From contig JAJRAX010000002.1 of assembly GCA_028679775.1 (NCBI GenBank), positions 1 through 6,801 on the forward strand: 6,801 nt of DNA, read 5' to 3'. Below, one piece after another: positions 1-4,846 of the stretch. Both the position numbers and the translations under genes were made by a program. Positions within the stretch are counted from its first letter, which is position 1. The number at the start of each line of letters is the position of its first letter. Below the pieces are notes generated by a model. That model worked only from the letters and a program-made list of their open reading frames with translations, had not been told where the DNA came from and made no database searches. This DNA comes from Methanothrix sp. (GTDB lineage Archaea; Halobacteriota; Methanosarcinia; Methanotrichales; Methanotrichaceae).

Positions 1-598
1 CATTCATCTGCACCAGTATCTCGCCAAAGCCCTCATGGAATCTCTTGTATGTCTCGATCCTGCGATCCATCTCCGGAGACTTCTGCACAAGGCCCTTACT
101 GTTCAGCACGAGTTCCGGGTCTACTCCGCAGACGTTCTCGCCGCAGACGAGCGTGATGCCGGAAATGGCAGCGCCCACTGCAAAGTGCTCCCAGTTCTTC
201 CTGGCAATATCTGTCGACCCCAGAGCTCCGGTAAATATCGGCAGCTTCATCCGAACCTTCTTGGACCAACCGTACTCAGTAGTGACGTCCACATTGGGAA
301 ATATAGATGTATCCGGGCCAGGCTCCACTCCCTCCGGAAGTCCAAAAGCTCCAACCGCATAACCCTGAATGTTAAGATGAGAATAATCTAAGGGATAGTT
401 TTTATCTGCTCCTGCTGTCATCTCTCCGAATGGACCTGGGTAGAGCACTTCTCTGCCTCGGAAGGAGGCAAGCCATGTCTCGCAGCCACCTTTGCATCCA
501 TCTATGCATCTGGTGCATATTCCAGACATAGCAACGACACTTCTTGATCGGTTGAATGTCCCCGTTGCTTCATTAGCGTTCGGCCTTCTGAGATTCAT
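1..598 (-). CDS. FMN-binding glutamate-synthase-like protein, N-terminal part (cut by left edge)
   Basis: This is the first 199 codons of a protein read leftwards from ATG 598 and still open at base 1. The start reads MNLRRPNANEATGTFNRS. It is followed by a Cys cluster CxxCxxxCxxxC (Cys28, 31, 35, 39), which suggests an iron-sulfur site. Then come GREVLYPGPFGEMTAGADK (about 48-66), YSHLNIQGYAVGA (72-84), LPIFTGALGS (119-128) and VCGENVCGVDP (151-161). From memory this pattern fits the archaeal and anaerobe proteins related to the synthase domain of GltB, which carry an FMN-binding barrel and often replace classical GOGAT subunits. The FMN barrel itself lies outside the window. The likely role is cytoplasmic redox or glutamate metabolism; the exact reaction is not shown here. 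A GGTG motif lies 8-9 bases before the ATG, and the ATG overlaps the stop of a short upstream reading frame (TGATG). Family assignment is good; enzymatic role is uncertain. Confidence 0.85.
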   Translation of the reverse strand, partial: MNLRRPNANEATGTFNRSRSVVAMSGICTRCIDGCKGGCETWLASFRGREVLYPGPFGEMTAGADKNYPLDYSHLNIQGYAVGAFGLPEGVEPGPDTSIFPNVDVTTEYGWSKKVRMKLPIFTGALGSTDIARKNWEHFAVGAAISGITLVCGENVCGVDPELVLNSKGLVQKSPEMDRRIETYKRFHEGFGEILVQMN

Positions 599-633
599 CA
601 ATGACACCTTTTTACTGTATATGATTTAGCCAC
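598..633 (-). other. Candidate 11-codon leader ORF coupled to the glutamate-synthase-like gene
   Basis: A GTG at 633 sits 7 bases after a perfect AGGAGG (646-641). It opens a frame reading MAKSYTVKRCH and stops at TGA, whose A is also the A of the downstream ATG 598. The arrangement suits translational coupling or a leader peptide. It could also be chance, because a TATA-like element at 648-656 would place a transcript start near 627, inside this frame and downstream of the AGGAGG. Confidence 0.35.
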
Positions 634-647
634 TATGTTGCCTCCTG

Positions 648-656
648 ATTATAAAA
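648..656 (-). promoter_or_regulatory. Possible TATA box before the glutamate-synthase-like gene
   Basis: On the minus strand the sequence reads TTTTATAAT in the short gap after the stop of the Trp-rich small gene. A start about 25 bases on would fall near 627, giving a leader of roughly 29 bases with GGTG before ATG 598. The gene could therefore have its own promoter, or be read through from the small gene upstream, since the stop at 672 is only 38 bases before GTG 633. Confidence 0.35.
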
Positions 657-671
657 TGAATTAAATTCTGA

Positions 672-926
672 TCAGACTCGCACCCTTTCCGGCCTCTGCA
701 CGCCCGATACAGAAAGCAAATGCGCTGTTGCATCCATCTCTTCTGAGGGAAGATATCTTTCCCAGGCCCTCCAGAGAGGCTCCGAGCAGCCCATTCTTTC
801 TTCTGCGCCTTCTTCAGGCAGAATCTGATCCCAGGGCTTCAGACAGAGTCCCGCGGCACCAGTCCTTGTCTGCCCCTTTGCCGAGAGCAAGTATCCTTCC
901 CATGTAGTCCAGTTTCTTGCTTTCAT
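672..926 (-). CDS. Small Trp-rich protein with an internal duplication, function unknown
   Basis: An 84-residue protein that I do not recognise. ATG 926 is preceded by GGGTGA at 5-base spacing. An in-frame GTG at 935 would add three residues and also has an upstream GAGGAG. A minus-strand TATA-like element at 968-976 fits a transcript start near 947, so the reading frame has both promoter and ribosome-site support. It has five Trp residues (6, 9, 32, 52, 55), no evident membrane segment and no signal peptide. Two segments share the pattern WxxWExYLxS (residues 6-15 and 52-61). The matching DNA (912-883 and 774-745) is identical at 21 of 30 bases, suggesting an internal duplication 46 codons apart. 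It ends 38 bases before the leader ORF of the glutamate-synthase-like gene and may be co-transcribed with it. It could still be a non-coding frame. Confidence 0.5.
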   Translation of the reverse strand: MKARNWTTWEGYLLSAKGQTRTGAAGLCLKPWDQILPEEGAEERMGCSEPLWRAWERYLPSEEMDATAHLLSVSGVQRPERVRV

Positions 927-967
927 TTTTCTCACCCGATATTGCTCCTCACCATCCTTTACTTAAC

Positions 968-976
968 TATTTTTAA
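968..976 (-). promoter_or_regulatory. Probable TATA box of the Trp-rich small gene
   Basis: The minus strand reads TTAAAAATA here. A start about 25 bases downstream (near 947) would leave a short leader carrying GAGGAG and GGGTGA before ATG 926. Directly upstream are two TATGAACA copies (see 981-998). Confidence 0.45.
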
Positions 977-980
977 GAAA

Positions 981-998
981 TGTTCATAATTGTTCATA
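981..998. repeat. Tandem 10-bp direct repeat TGTTCATA upstream of a promoter
   Basis: TGTTCATA occurs at 981-988 and 991-998, exactly 10 bp apart, so both copies face the same side of the helix. They sit just upstream of the minus-strand TATA-like box at 968-976, a position suited to a regulator. Another TCATA overlaps the end (999-1003), and GATTCATA lies at 1026-1033. Confidence 0.45.
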
Positions 999-1256
999 TC
1001 ATATTTCTTAAGAAAAAAACATAAAGATTCATAACGAAAATTTTTAATATGTTCGATAGAGGGAATTTCAACTGCAGAGAAATGAAAAATTGGCACAAAA
1101 GCGTCTATGGAAGAGGTCTATGCCCTTCTGGAAAAGGGGAAAATTTAATAGGGTGATCTTGCTACTAGCCCAACCGCGTCTTCAGATAGAAATCCTCTGG
1201 CCCTCTGCAGAAATATGCCATTATGCAAAAGTCATAAGGCCCTGAGTTGAGAAGGA

Positions 1257-1289
1257 CGATGCTCCTCATCGGGAAAAAATGGAAAAGGA
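1257..1289 (-). terminator. Likely terminator of the RHH regulator gene
   Basis: After the TAG at 1290 the minus strand has T-rich runs (TTTT, then TTTTTT at 1274-1279). These are followed by a small hairpin with stem CGATG/CATCG (1257-1261 with 1267-1271) and a 5-base loop. T-runs alone can end archaeal transcripts, so the hairpin may be incidental. Confidence 0.45.
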
Positions 1290-1838
1290 CTAGAGATCGT
1301 GGATTAGCTTGATCCTCAGCTTGGAGAAGTCTTCTTTGATCTCAACCATAAAGCCCATCCCCGCGAATATCTCTTCAAGCTCGATTCGGACAAATTTTTT
1401 GGTGCAGTCCGAGCCGAAGATTAATGTGAAATCGTTCTTGCCAGTCTTTATCATTTTAAATAGATTGCAGATCTCCAGCCTCCTGATGATGCTCTCAGCA
1501 TTGAAGAGCTTGTGCTTGAACTGCTCGGCATGAGACCTGCAGACCTCTTTATGCAGGTTCCAGAATTTTTCATTATCAGGATGGGTTTCGATGAAGTTTA
1601 AAAACAGTATCCAGTGATCTATATCCAGGATTACATGCTCGCCTGCTGAGAGCATCTCAGCATGGGTATAGACCATCTTATCTTCGGCAAACTCAAAGAG
1701 CATCTTGTGCTTGCCAAAAAACTTCAATGACTCCCTCATCAGCTCGCTTTGAGACATGCCCATGTCATCCCTCATCTTCTTGAAAAGGCATGCAGTCTCT
1801 TCATCTAAAGCGATAGTAACTCTTTCCGGCAATTTCAT
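1290..1838 (-). CDS. Ribbon-helix-helix (CopG/Arc/MetJ-type) DNA-binding regulator with unknown C-terminal domain
   Basis: A 182-residue protein. Residues 6-43 form a typical ribbon-helix-helix unit: a beta strand RVTIALDE (6-13), helix ETACLFKKMRDDMG, turn, then MSQSELMRESLKFFGKH. Such domains dimerise and insert the paired strand in the major groove. The rest (about 60-182) is an alpha/beta domain I cannot name, with ILDIDHWILFLNFIETHP, an His/Cys-containing segment EVCRSHAEQ, and a C-terminal FVRIELEEIFAGMGF / LRIKLI part. It may sense a ligand or mediate oligomerisation, as in NikR-like proteins, but no NikR metal motif was recognised. The ATG at 1838 has only a weak GGAT about 11 bases upstream, and a TATA-like box at 1874-1883 predicts a leader of about 15 bases. 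Two identical 9-bp sites flank that promoter, so autoregulation is plausible. The gene is a single-gene unit between T-rich terminators. Confidence 0.82.
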   Translation of the reverse strand: MKLPERVTIALDEETACLFKKMRDDMGMSQSELMRESLKFFGKHKMLFEFAEDKMVYTHAEMLSAGEHVILDIDHWILFLNFIETHPDNEKFWNLHKEVCRSHAEQFKHKLFNAESIIRRLEICNLFKMIKTGKNDFTLIFGSDCTKKFVRIELEEIFAGMGFMVEIKEDFSKLRIKLIHDL

Positions 1839-1840
1839 TT

Positions 1841-1894
1841 CGAATCATATCCGACAATTTAAATCTACTTAATAGTATTTAAGAACGAATCATA
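1841..1894 (-). promoter_or_regulatory. Pair of identical 9-bp sites flanking the regulator's core promoter (candidate operators)
   Basis: On the minus strand TATGATTCG occurs at 1849-1841 and again at 1894-1886, 45 bp apart. One copy lies between the predicted transcript start and the ATG, the other just upstream of the TATA-like box. Binding to either would block TBP/TFB or RNA polymerase. That the RHH protein binds them is inference. Confidence 0.45.
1874..1883. promoter_or_regulatory. TATA-like element, possibly bidirectional
   Basis: The minus strand reads CTTAAATACT, giving a predicted start near 1854 for the RHH gene (ATG 1838). The plus strand reads TATTTAAG (1876-1883), about 25 bases before ATG 1902, which would give a leaderless message for the small divergent ORF. 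Confidence 0.45.
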
Positions 1895-1901
1895 AACATT
1901 C

Positions 1902-1997
1902 ATGGAGCAATATATCGCAATCTATAGAGCATCTGGCGGATTGCTTGAAAGGATCGTGATCTACAAAAGCACCTTAATTTGTATGAATCAATCATAA
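1902..1997 (+). CDS. Possible leaderless 31-residue microprotein divergent to the RHH gene
   Basis: ATG 1902 to TAA 1997 encodes a 31-residue frame starting MEQYIAIYRASGGLLERIV. It has no ribosome site, but a TATTTAAG element about 25 bases upstream fits leaderless transcription. One of the two TATGATTCG sites lies between that element and the ATG. I recognise no family. It could be a chance frame, and its stop overlaps an inverted repeat. Confidence 0.25.
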   Translation: MEQYIAIYRASGGLLERIVIYKSTLICMNQS

Positions 1998-2003
1998 ATG
2001 ATT
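1982..2003. repeat. Overlapping inverted repeats related to the TCATA sites
   Basis: TATGA-ATCAA-TCATA (1982-1996) overlaps the perfect dyad AATCAT-AA-ATGATT (1990-2003). The half-sites resemble the TATGATTCG pair at 1841-1894. It lies downstream of glnK and could be an operator, or a weak hairpin at the transcript end. Confidence 0.4.
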
Positions 2004-2027
2004 TGACGAAGCATTTGCATCCAATCT

Positions 2028-2034
2028 AAAAAAA
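2028..2034 (-). terminator. T-run terminator of the amt-glnK operon
   Basis: Seven T residues on the minus strand begin one base after the glnK stop (2036-2038), within an AT-rich stretch. This is the usual form of an archaeal oligo-T terminator; no strong hairpin precedes it. Confidence 0.55.
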
Positions 2035-2035
2035 T

Positions 2036-2374
2036 TTAAATTGCTCCGCAACCCCTCTCCTTTGTGCGCACTCGCACCACATCCTCTACCGGATAAACGA
2101 AGATCTTGCCGTCCCCAGCCTCACCTGTCTGGGCATGCTCGCAGATGAGGTCAATGACACACTCTGCGTCTTTATCATCGACCACCATCTCCAGCTTCAT
2201 CTTCTGGAGAAACTCCACCCGATAGTCTCCGGCCCGCCACTGCAAGGCAATGCCTTTCTGCCGGCCCCGGCCTTTGACCTCGGTCACTGTCATTCCCGAA
2301 AAGCCTTTCTGATCCATCTTGCTTCTGAGCAGGTGCAGCTTCTCGGGCCTAATTATGGCTTCAATCTTCTTCAT
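2036..2374 (-). CDS. glnK: PII nitrogen-regulatory protein GlnK
   Basis: A 112-residue PII protein, the usual length. It begins MKKIEAIIRPEKL; ATG 2374 follows GAGGAG at good spacing. A longer frame back to 2407 would overlap amt and add a non-family N terminus. PII trimers bind ATP/ADP and 2-oxoglutarate and plug the Amt channel with their T-loops. Visible marks are TVTEVKGRGRQKG (29-41, with Gln39), the T-loop to about residue 55, Lys58, the B-loop TGEAGDGKIF (83-92) and RVRTKE (101-106). Arg47 and Tyr51 are kept. The usual YRGxEY T-loop signature is altered to WRAGDY (46-51), and the Pro before Lys58 is Gln. Lys85 of E. coli GlnK is Glu here. The gene starts 10 bases after the amt stop and its ribosome site overlaps that stop, so the pair is one operon. 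Archaeal GlnK proteins are generally thought to work without uridylylation, which may explain relaxed T-loop sequence. Confidence 0.95.
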   Translation of the reverse strand: MKKIEAIIRPEKLHLLRSKMDQKGFSGMTVTEVKGRGRQKGIALQWRAGDYRVEFLQKMKLEMVVDDKDAECVIDLICEHAQTGEAGDGKIFVYPVEDVVRVRTKERGCGAI

Positions 2375-2384
2375 CTTTTTCTCC

Positions 2385-3662
2385 TCACATATAAGCGCCC
2401 TCGCCATGCTGGCTGATGTCGAGACCTACGGATTCTTCTTCATCTCGCACACGCAGTCCCATGATGGCATCGATTCCCTTGGCCAGTCCAAAGGTGACTA
2501 CAAAGGAGTAGGCCCAGGTGACGACAATGGCCAGAATCTGCACAATCACTTGATGGCTATTTCCGGCAATCAGGCCAGTGGCTCCAATTGTTGCAAAGAT
2601 GCCTGTGGCAAGAACGCCCCAGGTGCTGCCGATGCCGTGGCAAGCCAAGACGTCCAGCGAATCATCGACTCTGCCGCTGCCTCGGATGAGGATGATGGCA
2701 TAGTAGCCGGCGACCGCCGCCAGGACGCCGATTGGAATTGCCGCCAGAGGGGTCACGAAGCCTGCGGCAGGAGTTATTGCTGCCAGCCCGGCTACAGCTC
2801 CAGTCACTATGCCGAGAGCTGAAGGAGCCCTCTGCCTCCAGGAGAGAAGCATCCAGGTAGTGGCGGCGGCTGCAGCAGAAGTGTTGGTGGTGACGAACGC
2901 GTTGGCTGCAATGCCGTTTGCGGCCAGAGCCGAGCCGGCATTAAAGCCGAACCATCCAAACCATAGAAGGGCCGCGCCCATGACAGTTGTAGGGATGTTG
3001 TGTGGCTCCATCGGATCAGTGCCAAAGCCCCGTCGAGCGCCTATAACCATTGCCACGGCCAGTGCAGAGACTCCCGCCGTGATGTGAACCACAATTCCGC
3101 CTGCAAAGTCGAGAGCACCCAATTGCTGCAGCCAGCCCCCGCCCCAGACCCAGTGGGCCACCGGATCATAGACCAGAGTAGCCCAGGCGAGGGAGAAAAC
3201 GAGAAAGGAGCTGAATTTTATTCGTTCCACGTAAGATCCGGTGATCAAAGAGACTGTGATGATAGCGAACATAGCTTGAAAGATCATGAAGGTAAGCGAG
3301 GGAATGGAGAGGCCTTCTTTGGCCTCCATCCCAACGTTCGCCAGCCCAAGAAAGTCAAGGCCGCCGATGAGCCCGGAGATGTCATGTCCGAAGGCCAGAG
3401 TGTAGCCGTATAAGATCCACTGTAAGCTTATTATGCCCATCACGGCAAAACTGAAGATGATCGTGGAGATGGCGTTCTTCTTTCTGACCATACCTCCGTA
3501 GAAGAGGCCAACGCCTGGTATCATGATCAGGACCAAAGCAGCACTGATGAGCACCCAGGCGTTATCAGCAGCACTGATAGCTGCATCTTGAGCCGAAGCC
3601 GCGCCCGTGAATATAAGAGATAATAGCAGAGAGCATAATAGTAGTGATCGGACTGAAAGCAA
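2385..3662 (-). CDS. amt: Ammonium transporter Amt, with signal peptide
   Basis: A 425-residue Amt/Mep/Rh channel in the cell membrane that conducts ammonium inward as a trimer. There is no ATG near the N terminus. TTG 3662 is chosen because GGTGG lies 5 bases before it and it gives a clean signal peptide (MLSVRSLLLCSLLLS... ending ASAQ near residue 25). TTG 3674 or GTG 3671 would add three or four residues and could be leaderless. Numbered from TTG 3662, the channel residues can be placed by comparison with E. coli AmtB: Phe gate pair F128/F132, W173 and D185, twin His H193 (in GGIVVHITAG) and H342 (in LACHGIGS), and F240/S244 in GFNAGSA. The C-terminal tail carries DEEESVGLDISQHGE, the conserved cytoplasmic segment that meets GlnK. 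It is followed immediately by glnK. Its promoter lies at 3693-3702. Confidence 0.96.
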   Translation of the reverse strand: MLSVRSLLLCSLLLSLIFTGAASAQDAAISAADNAWVLISAALVLIMIPGVGLFYGGMVRKKNAISTIIFSFAVMGIISLQWILYGYTLAFGHDISGLIGGLDFLGLANVGMEAKEGLSIPSLTFMIFQAMFAIITVSLITGSYVERIKFSSFLVFSLAWATLVYDPVAHWVWGGGWLQQLGALDFAGGIVVHITAGVSALAVAMVIGARRGFGTDPMEPHNIPTTVMGAALLWFGWFGFNAGSALAANGIAANAFVTTNTSAAAAATTWMLLSWRQRAPSALGIVTGAVAGLAAITPAAGFVTPLAAIPIGVLAAVAGYYAIILIRGSGRVDDSLDVLACHGIGSTWGVLATGIFATIGATGLIAGNSHQVIVQILAIVVTWAYSFVVTFGLAKGIDAIMGLRVRDEEESVGLDISQHGEGAYM

Positions 3663-3664
3663 TA

Positions 3665-3681
3665 TTACCACCAATGGTTAA
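3665..3681. promoter_or_regulatory. Imperfect dyad at the predicted amt transcript start
   Basis: TTACCA-CCAA-TGGTTAA forms an inverted repeat with one extra base in the right arm. It covers the place where amt transcription should begin (about 25 bases from the TATA box) and overlaps the start codon choices. It is a candidate operator. It is not the GGAA-N6-TTCC or GGTA-N6-TACC form I associate with NrpR; the half-sites are in the opposite order. Confidence 0.35.
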
Positions 3682-3692
3682 TACAAATGCCT

Positions 3693-3702
3693 AATTTATA
3701 AG
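3693..3702 (-). promoter_or_regulatory. TATA box of the amt-glnK operon
   Basis: The minus strand reads CTTATAAATT, close to the archaeal consensus. A start about 25 bases downstream falls near 3672, leaving a leader of about 10 bases before TTG 3662, or none if TTG 3674 / GTG 3671 is used. Confidence 0.6.
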
Positions 3703-3760
3703 CGTATTTGGGAAGAATTAAGTGGAATTCATAAGAGATGTGAAAATATCCTAACGGACT

Positions 3761-3790
3761 AATTTAATCGATCGAATGCGAAATCTATAA
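3761..3790 (+). promoter_or_regulatory. Weak promoter candidates for the DMT permease
   Basis: Two AT-rich elements face the permease. AATTTAAT (3761-3768) would give a leader of about 25 bases containing GGAT. TCTATAA (3784-3790) would give a start only a few bases before GTG 3815. Neither is a strong match. A palindrome TCGATCGA lies at 3768-3775. Confidence 0.25.
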
Positions 3791-3814
3791 CTCTCTGTCA
3801 GCCGGATTATTTCT

Positions 3815-4705
3815 GTGGACTGGTTTATTCTCTCTCTTGTGGGCGCTGCTGCTATTTCCGTCACAGGGATCATTGATAAGCTCATACTGGGCCGATTTGT
3901 GCGAGATCCTCTGGCCTACCTGGTCGTTCTTGTGGTTATGCAGCAGACGCTCGTCCTCGCCATTCCTGCTCACCTCGGTTGGGGATTTGTCTATCCTCAG
4001 AGCCTGTATGCCCTTATCGCCGGAGCCTTCCAGGTGATCCTGTGGACTGCATATCTGATAGCTCTGAAACAAGAGGAGACCAGCAGGGTGGCTGCTTTGG
4101 TCTATGTCTTCCCTGTCTTCGTATTCCTGGGAGCATATCTCTTTTTGGGGGAGACTCTCGAACAGGATGATTATTTGGGAGGAGCACTGTTAGTCATCAG
4201 TGCTCTGATGATATCCTACAGGCCCGGCAGGCAGGGCAGCTTCATCCTCTCCCCGGCACTAAAGTACATGTCCGTCTTCTGGGTCTTCACTGCAGTCTAT
4301 GCTCTCGCTTCCAAGTATCTTCTCGGCTTCATGACAGAATGGCATCTCATCCTCTGGTCATCTCTGGGAAGCCTTCTCACTGTGCTGCCGTTCCTGGGAC
4401 GCAAGAGCATAAGAAAAGAAGCCGCTGGATACTTCAGGGGCGGAGTATTTCTCATCCTGGCCCTTTTTGCTGATGAGATCTTCGACCTCCTGGGCCGAGG
4501 TGCATTCATCTTCGCCTATGGCAAAGGCTCCGTGGCTCTGGTCTCAAGTGTTGCGGCAATGCAGCCATTCATCACTCTGCTCTACGTCATCCTCCTGGGG
4601 CTGTTTGTTCCGGGCGTTCTGGCTGAGGAGCTGGATAAAAAGACGATAGCACTCAAAACAGCAGCAGTAGCTTTGATAGTTATCGGCGTGTATTTGGTGT
4701 CGTGA
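3815..4705 (+). CDS. DMT-superfamily permease (EamA family)
   Basis: A 296-residue, highly hydrophobic protein of the usual length for ten-helix drug/metabolite transporters. It shows two EamA repeats. Repeat one (about 3-137) ends with EETSRVAALVYVFPVFVFLG, LFLGETL (109-115) and GGALLVISALMISY. Repeat two (about 150-296) has ADEIFDLLGRGAFIFAYGKGSVALVSS, MQPFITLLYVI and a final helix ALIVIGVYLVS. The SRVAALVYVFP-FLGETL arrangement is typical of EamA helices 4-5. Substrate cannot be told; family members export amino acids, sugars or metabolites. The start is GTG 3815 with GGAT 8 bases upstream; no earlier in-frame start looks better. It is divergent from amt and convergent with the antiporter, so it is probably transcribed alone. 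Function beyond membrane permease is unassigned. Confidence 0.88.
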   Translation: MDWFILSLVGAAAISVTGIIDKLILGRFVRDPLAYLVVLVVMQQTLVLAIPAHLGWGFVYPQSLYALIAGAFQVILWTAYLIALKQEETSRVAALVYVFPVFVFLGAYLFLGETLEQDDYLGGALLVISALMISYRPGRQGSFILSPALKYMSVFWVFTAVYALASKYLLGFMTEWHLILWSSLGSLLTVLPFLGRKSIRKEAAGYFRGGVFLILALFADEIFDLLGRGAFIFAYGKGSVALVSSVAAMQPFITLLYVILLGLFVPGVLAEELDKKTIALKTAAVALIVIGVYLVS

Positions 4706-4738
4706 GGTTACTGTTGCTTCTGAGTTCTTGGTCATTCG

Positions 4739-4830
4739 CTCTGTGCGTACTCTGTGACTCTTTGGCGACAGCCGGTTACGGACAGCCACCACAGAGTCAC
4801 AGAGCGCACAGAGGACTCACAGAGTACGCA
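4739..4830. repeat. Long imperfect hairpin made of CACAGAG heptamers between convergent genes
   Basis: The left arm (4739-4761) is the reverse complement of the right arm (4793-4813) except for two extra bases (TA), giving a 21-bp stem with a 2-base bulge and a 31-base loop. A second right segment (4817-4830) also pairs perfectly over 14 bp with 4744-4757, so two alternative folds compete. The stem consists of CACAGAG: four direct copies (4790, 4798, 4807, 4818) and two inverted (4739, 4750). GACAGCC is repeated in the loop (4767, 4781). It fills the gap between two convergent stops (4705 and 4847) and may act as a bidirectional terminator or be a dispersed repeat. Confidence 0.8.
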
Positions 4831-4846
4831 AACAGCGAGGAACCTG

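Larger units (their letters stand above)
936..1289. other. Intergenic region of about 350 bp between the small gene and the RHH regulator
   Basis: The left third (about 960-1055) is strongly AT-rich and holds the small gene's promoter, the TGTTCATA repeats and a 12-bp palindrome TTTCTTAAGAAA (1004-1015). The middle (about 1056-1250) contains no gene I can support. A 24-codon plus-strand frame at 1082-1156 lacks a convincing ribosome site. The right end carries the likely terminator of the regulator gene. No tRNA-like fold was recognised. Confidence 0.6.

Noticed and set aside
35..391. Plus-strand frames opposite the glutamate-synthase-like gene
   Set aside because: They are antisense to a frame with clear family motifs (Cys cluster, PGPFGEMTAG, VCGENVCG).
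1082..1156. 24-codon plus-strand frame in the intergenic region
   Set aside because: No ribosome site, no well-placed TATA element and no recognisable sequence; too short to support.
1917..1944. GCAATC/GATTGC stem as a structured RNA
   Set aside because: Only 6 bp with a 16-base loop; expected by chance, with no further supporting structure.
2375..2407. Longer GlnK start giving an 11-residue extension
   Set aside because: It would overlap the amt stop and lacks family support; ATG 2374 has a GAGGAG site and gives the standard 112-residue protein.
3711..3731. GGAA and GGAATTC near the amt promoter as an NrpR operator
   Set aside because: The half-sites do not form GGAA-N6-TTCC or GGTA-N6-TACC and lie upstream of the TATA box without symmetry.
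4739..4830. Short repeats considered as a CRISPR array
   Set aside because: The repeat unit is only 7 bp with 1-5 bp gaps and inverted copies; there are no spacers and no cas genes.
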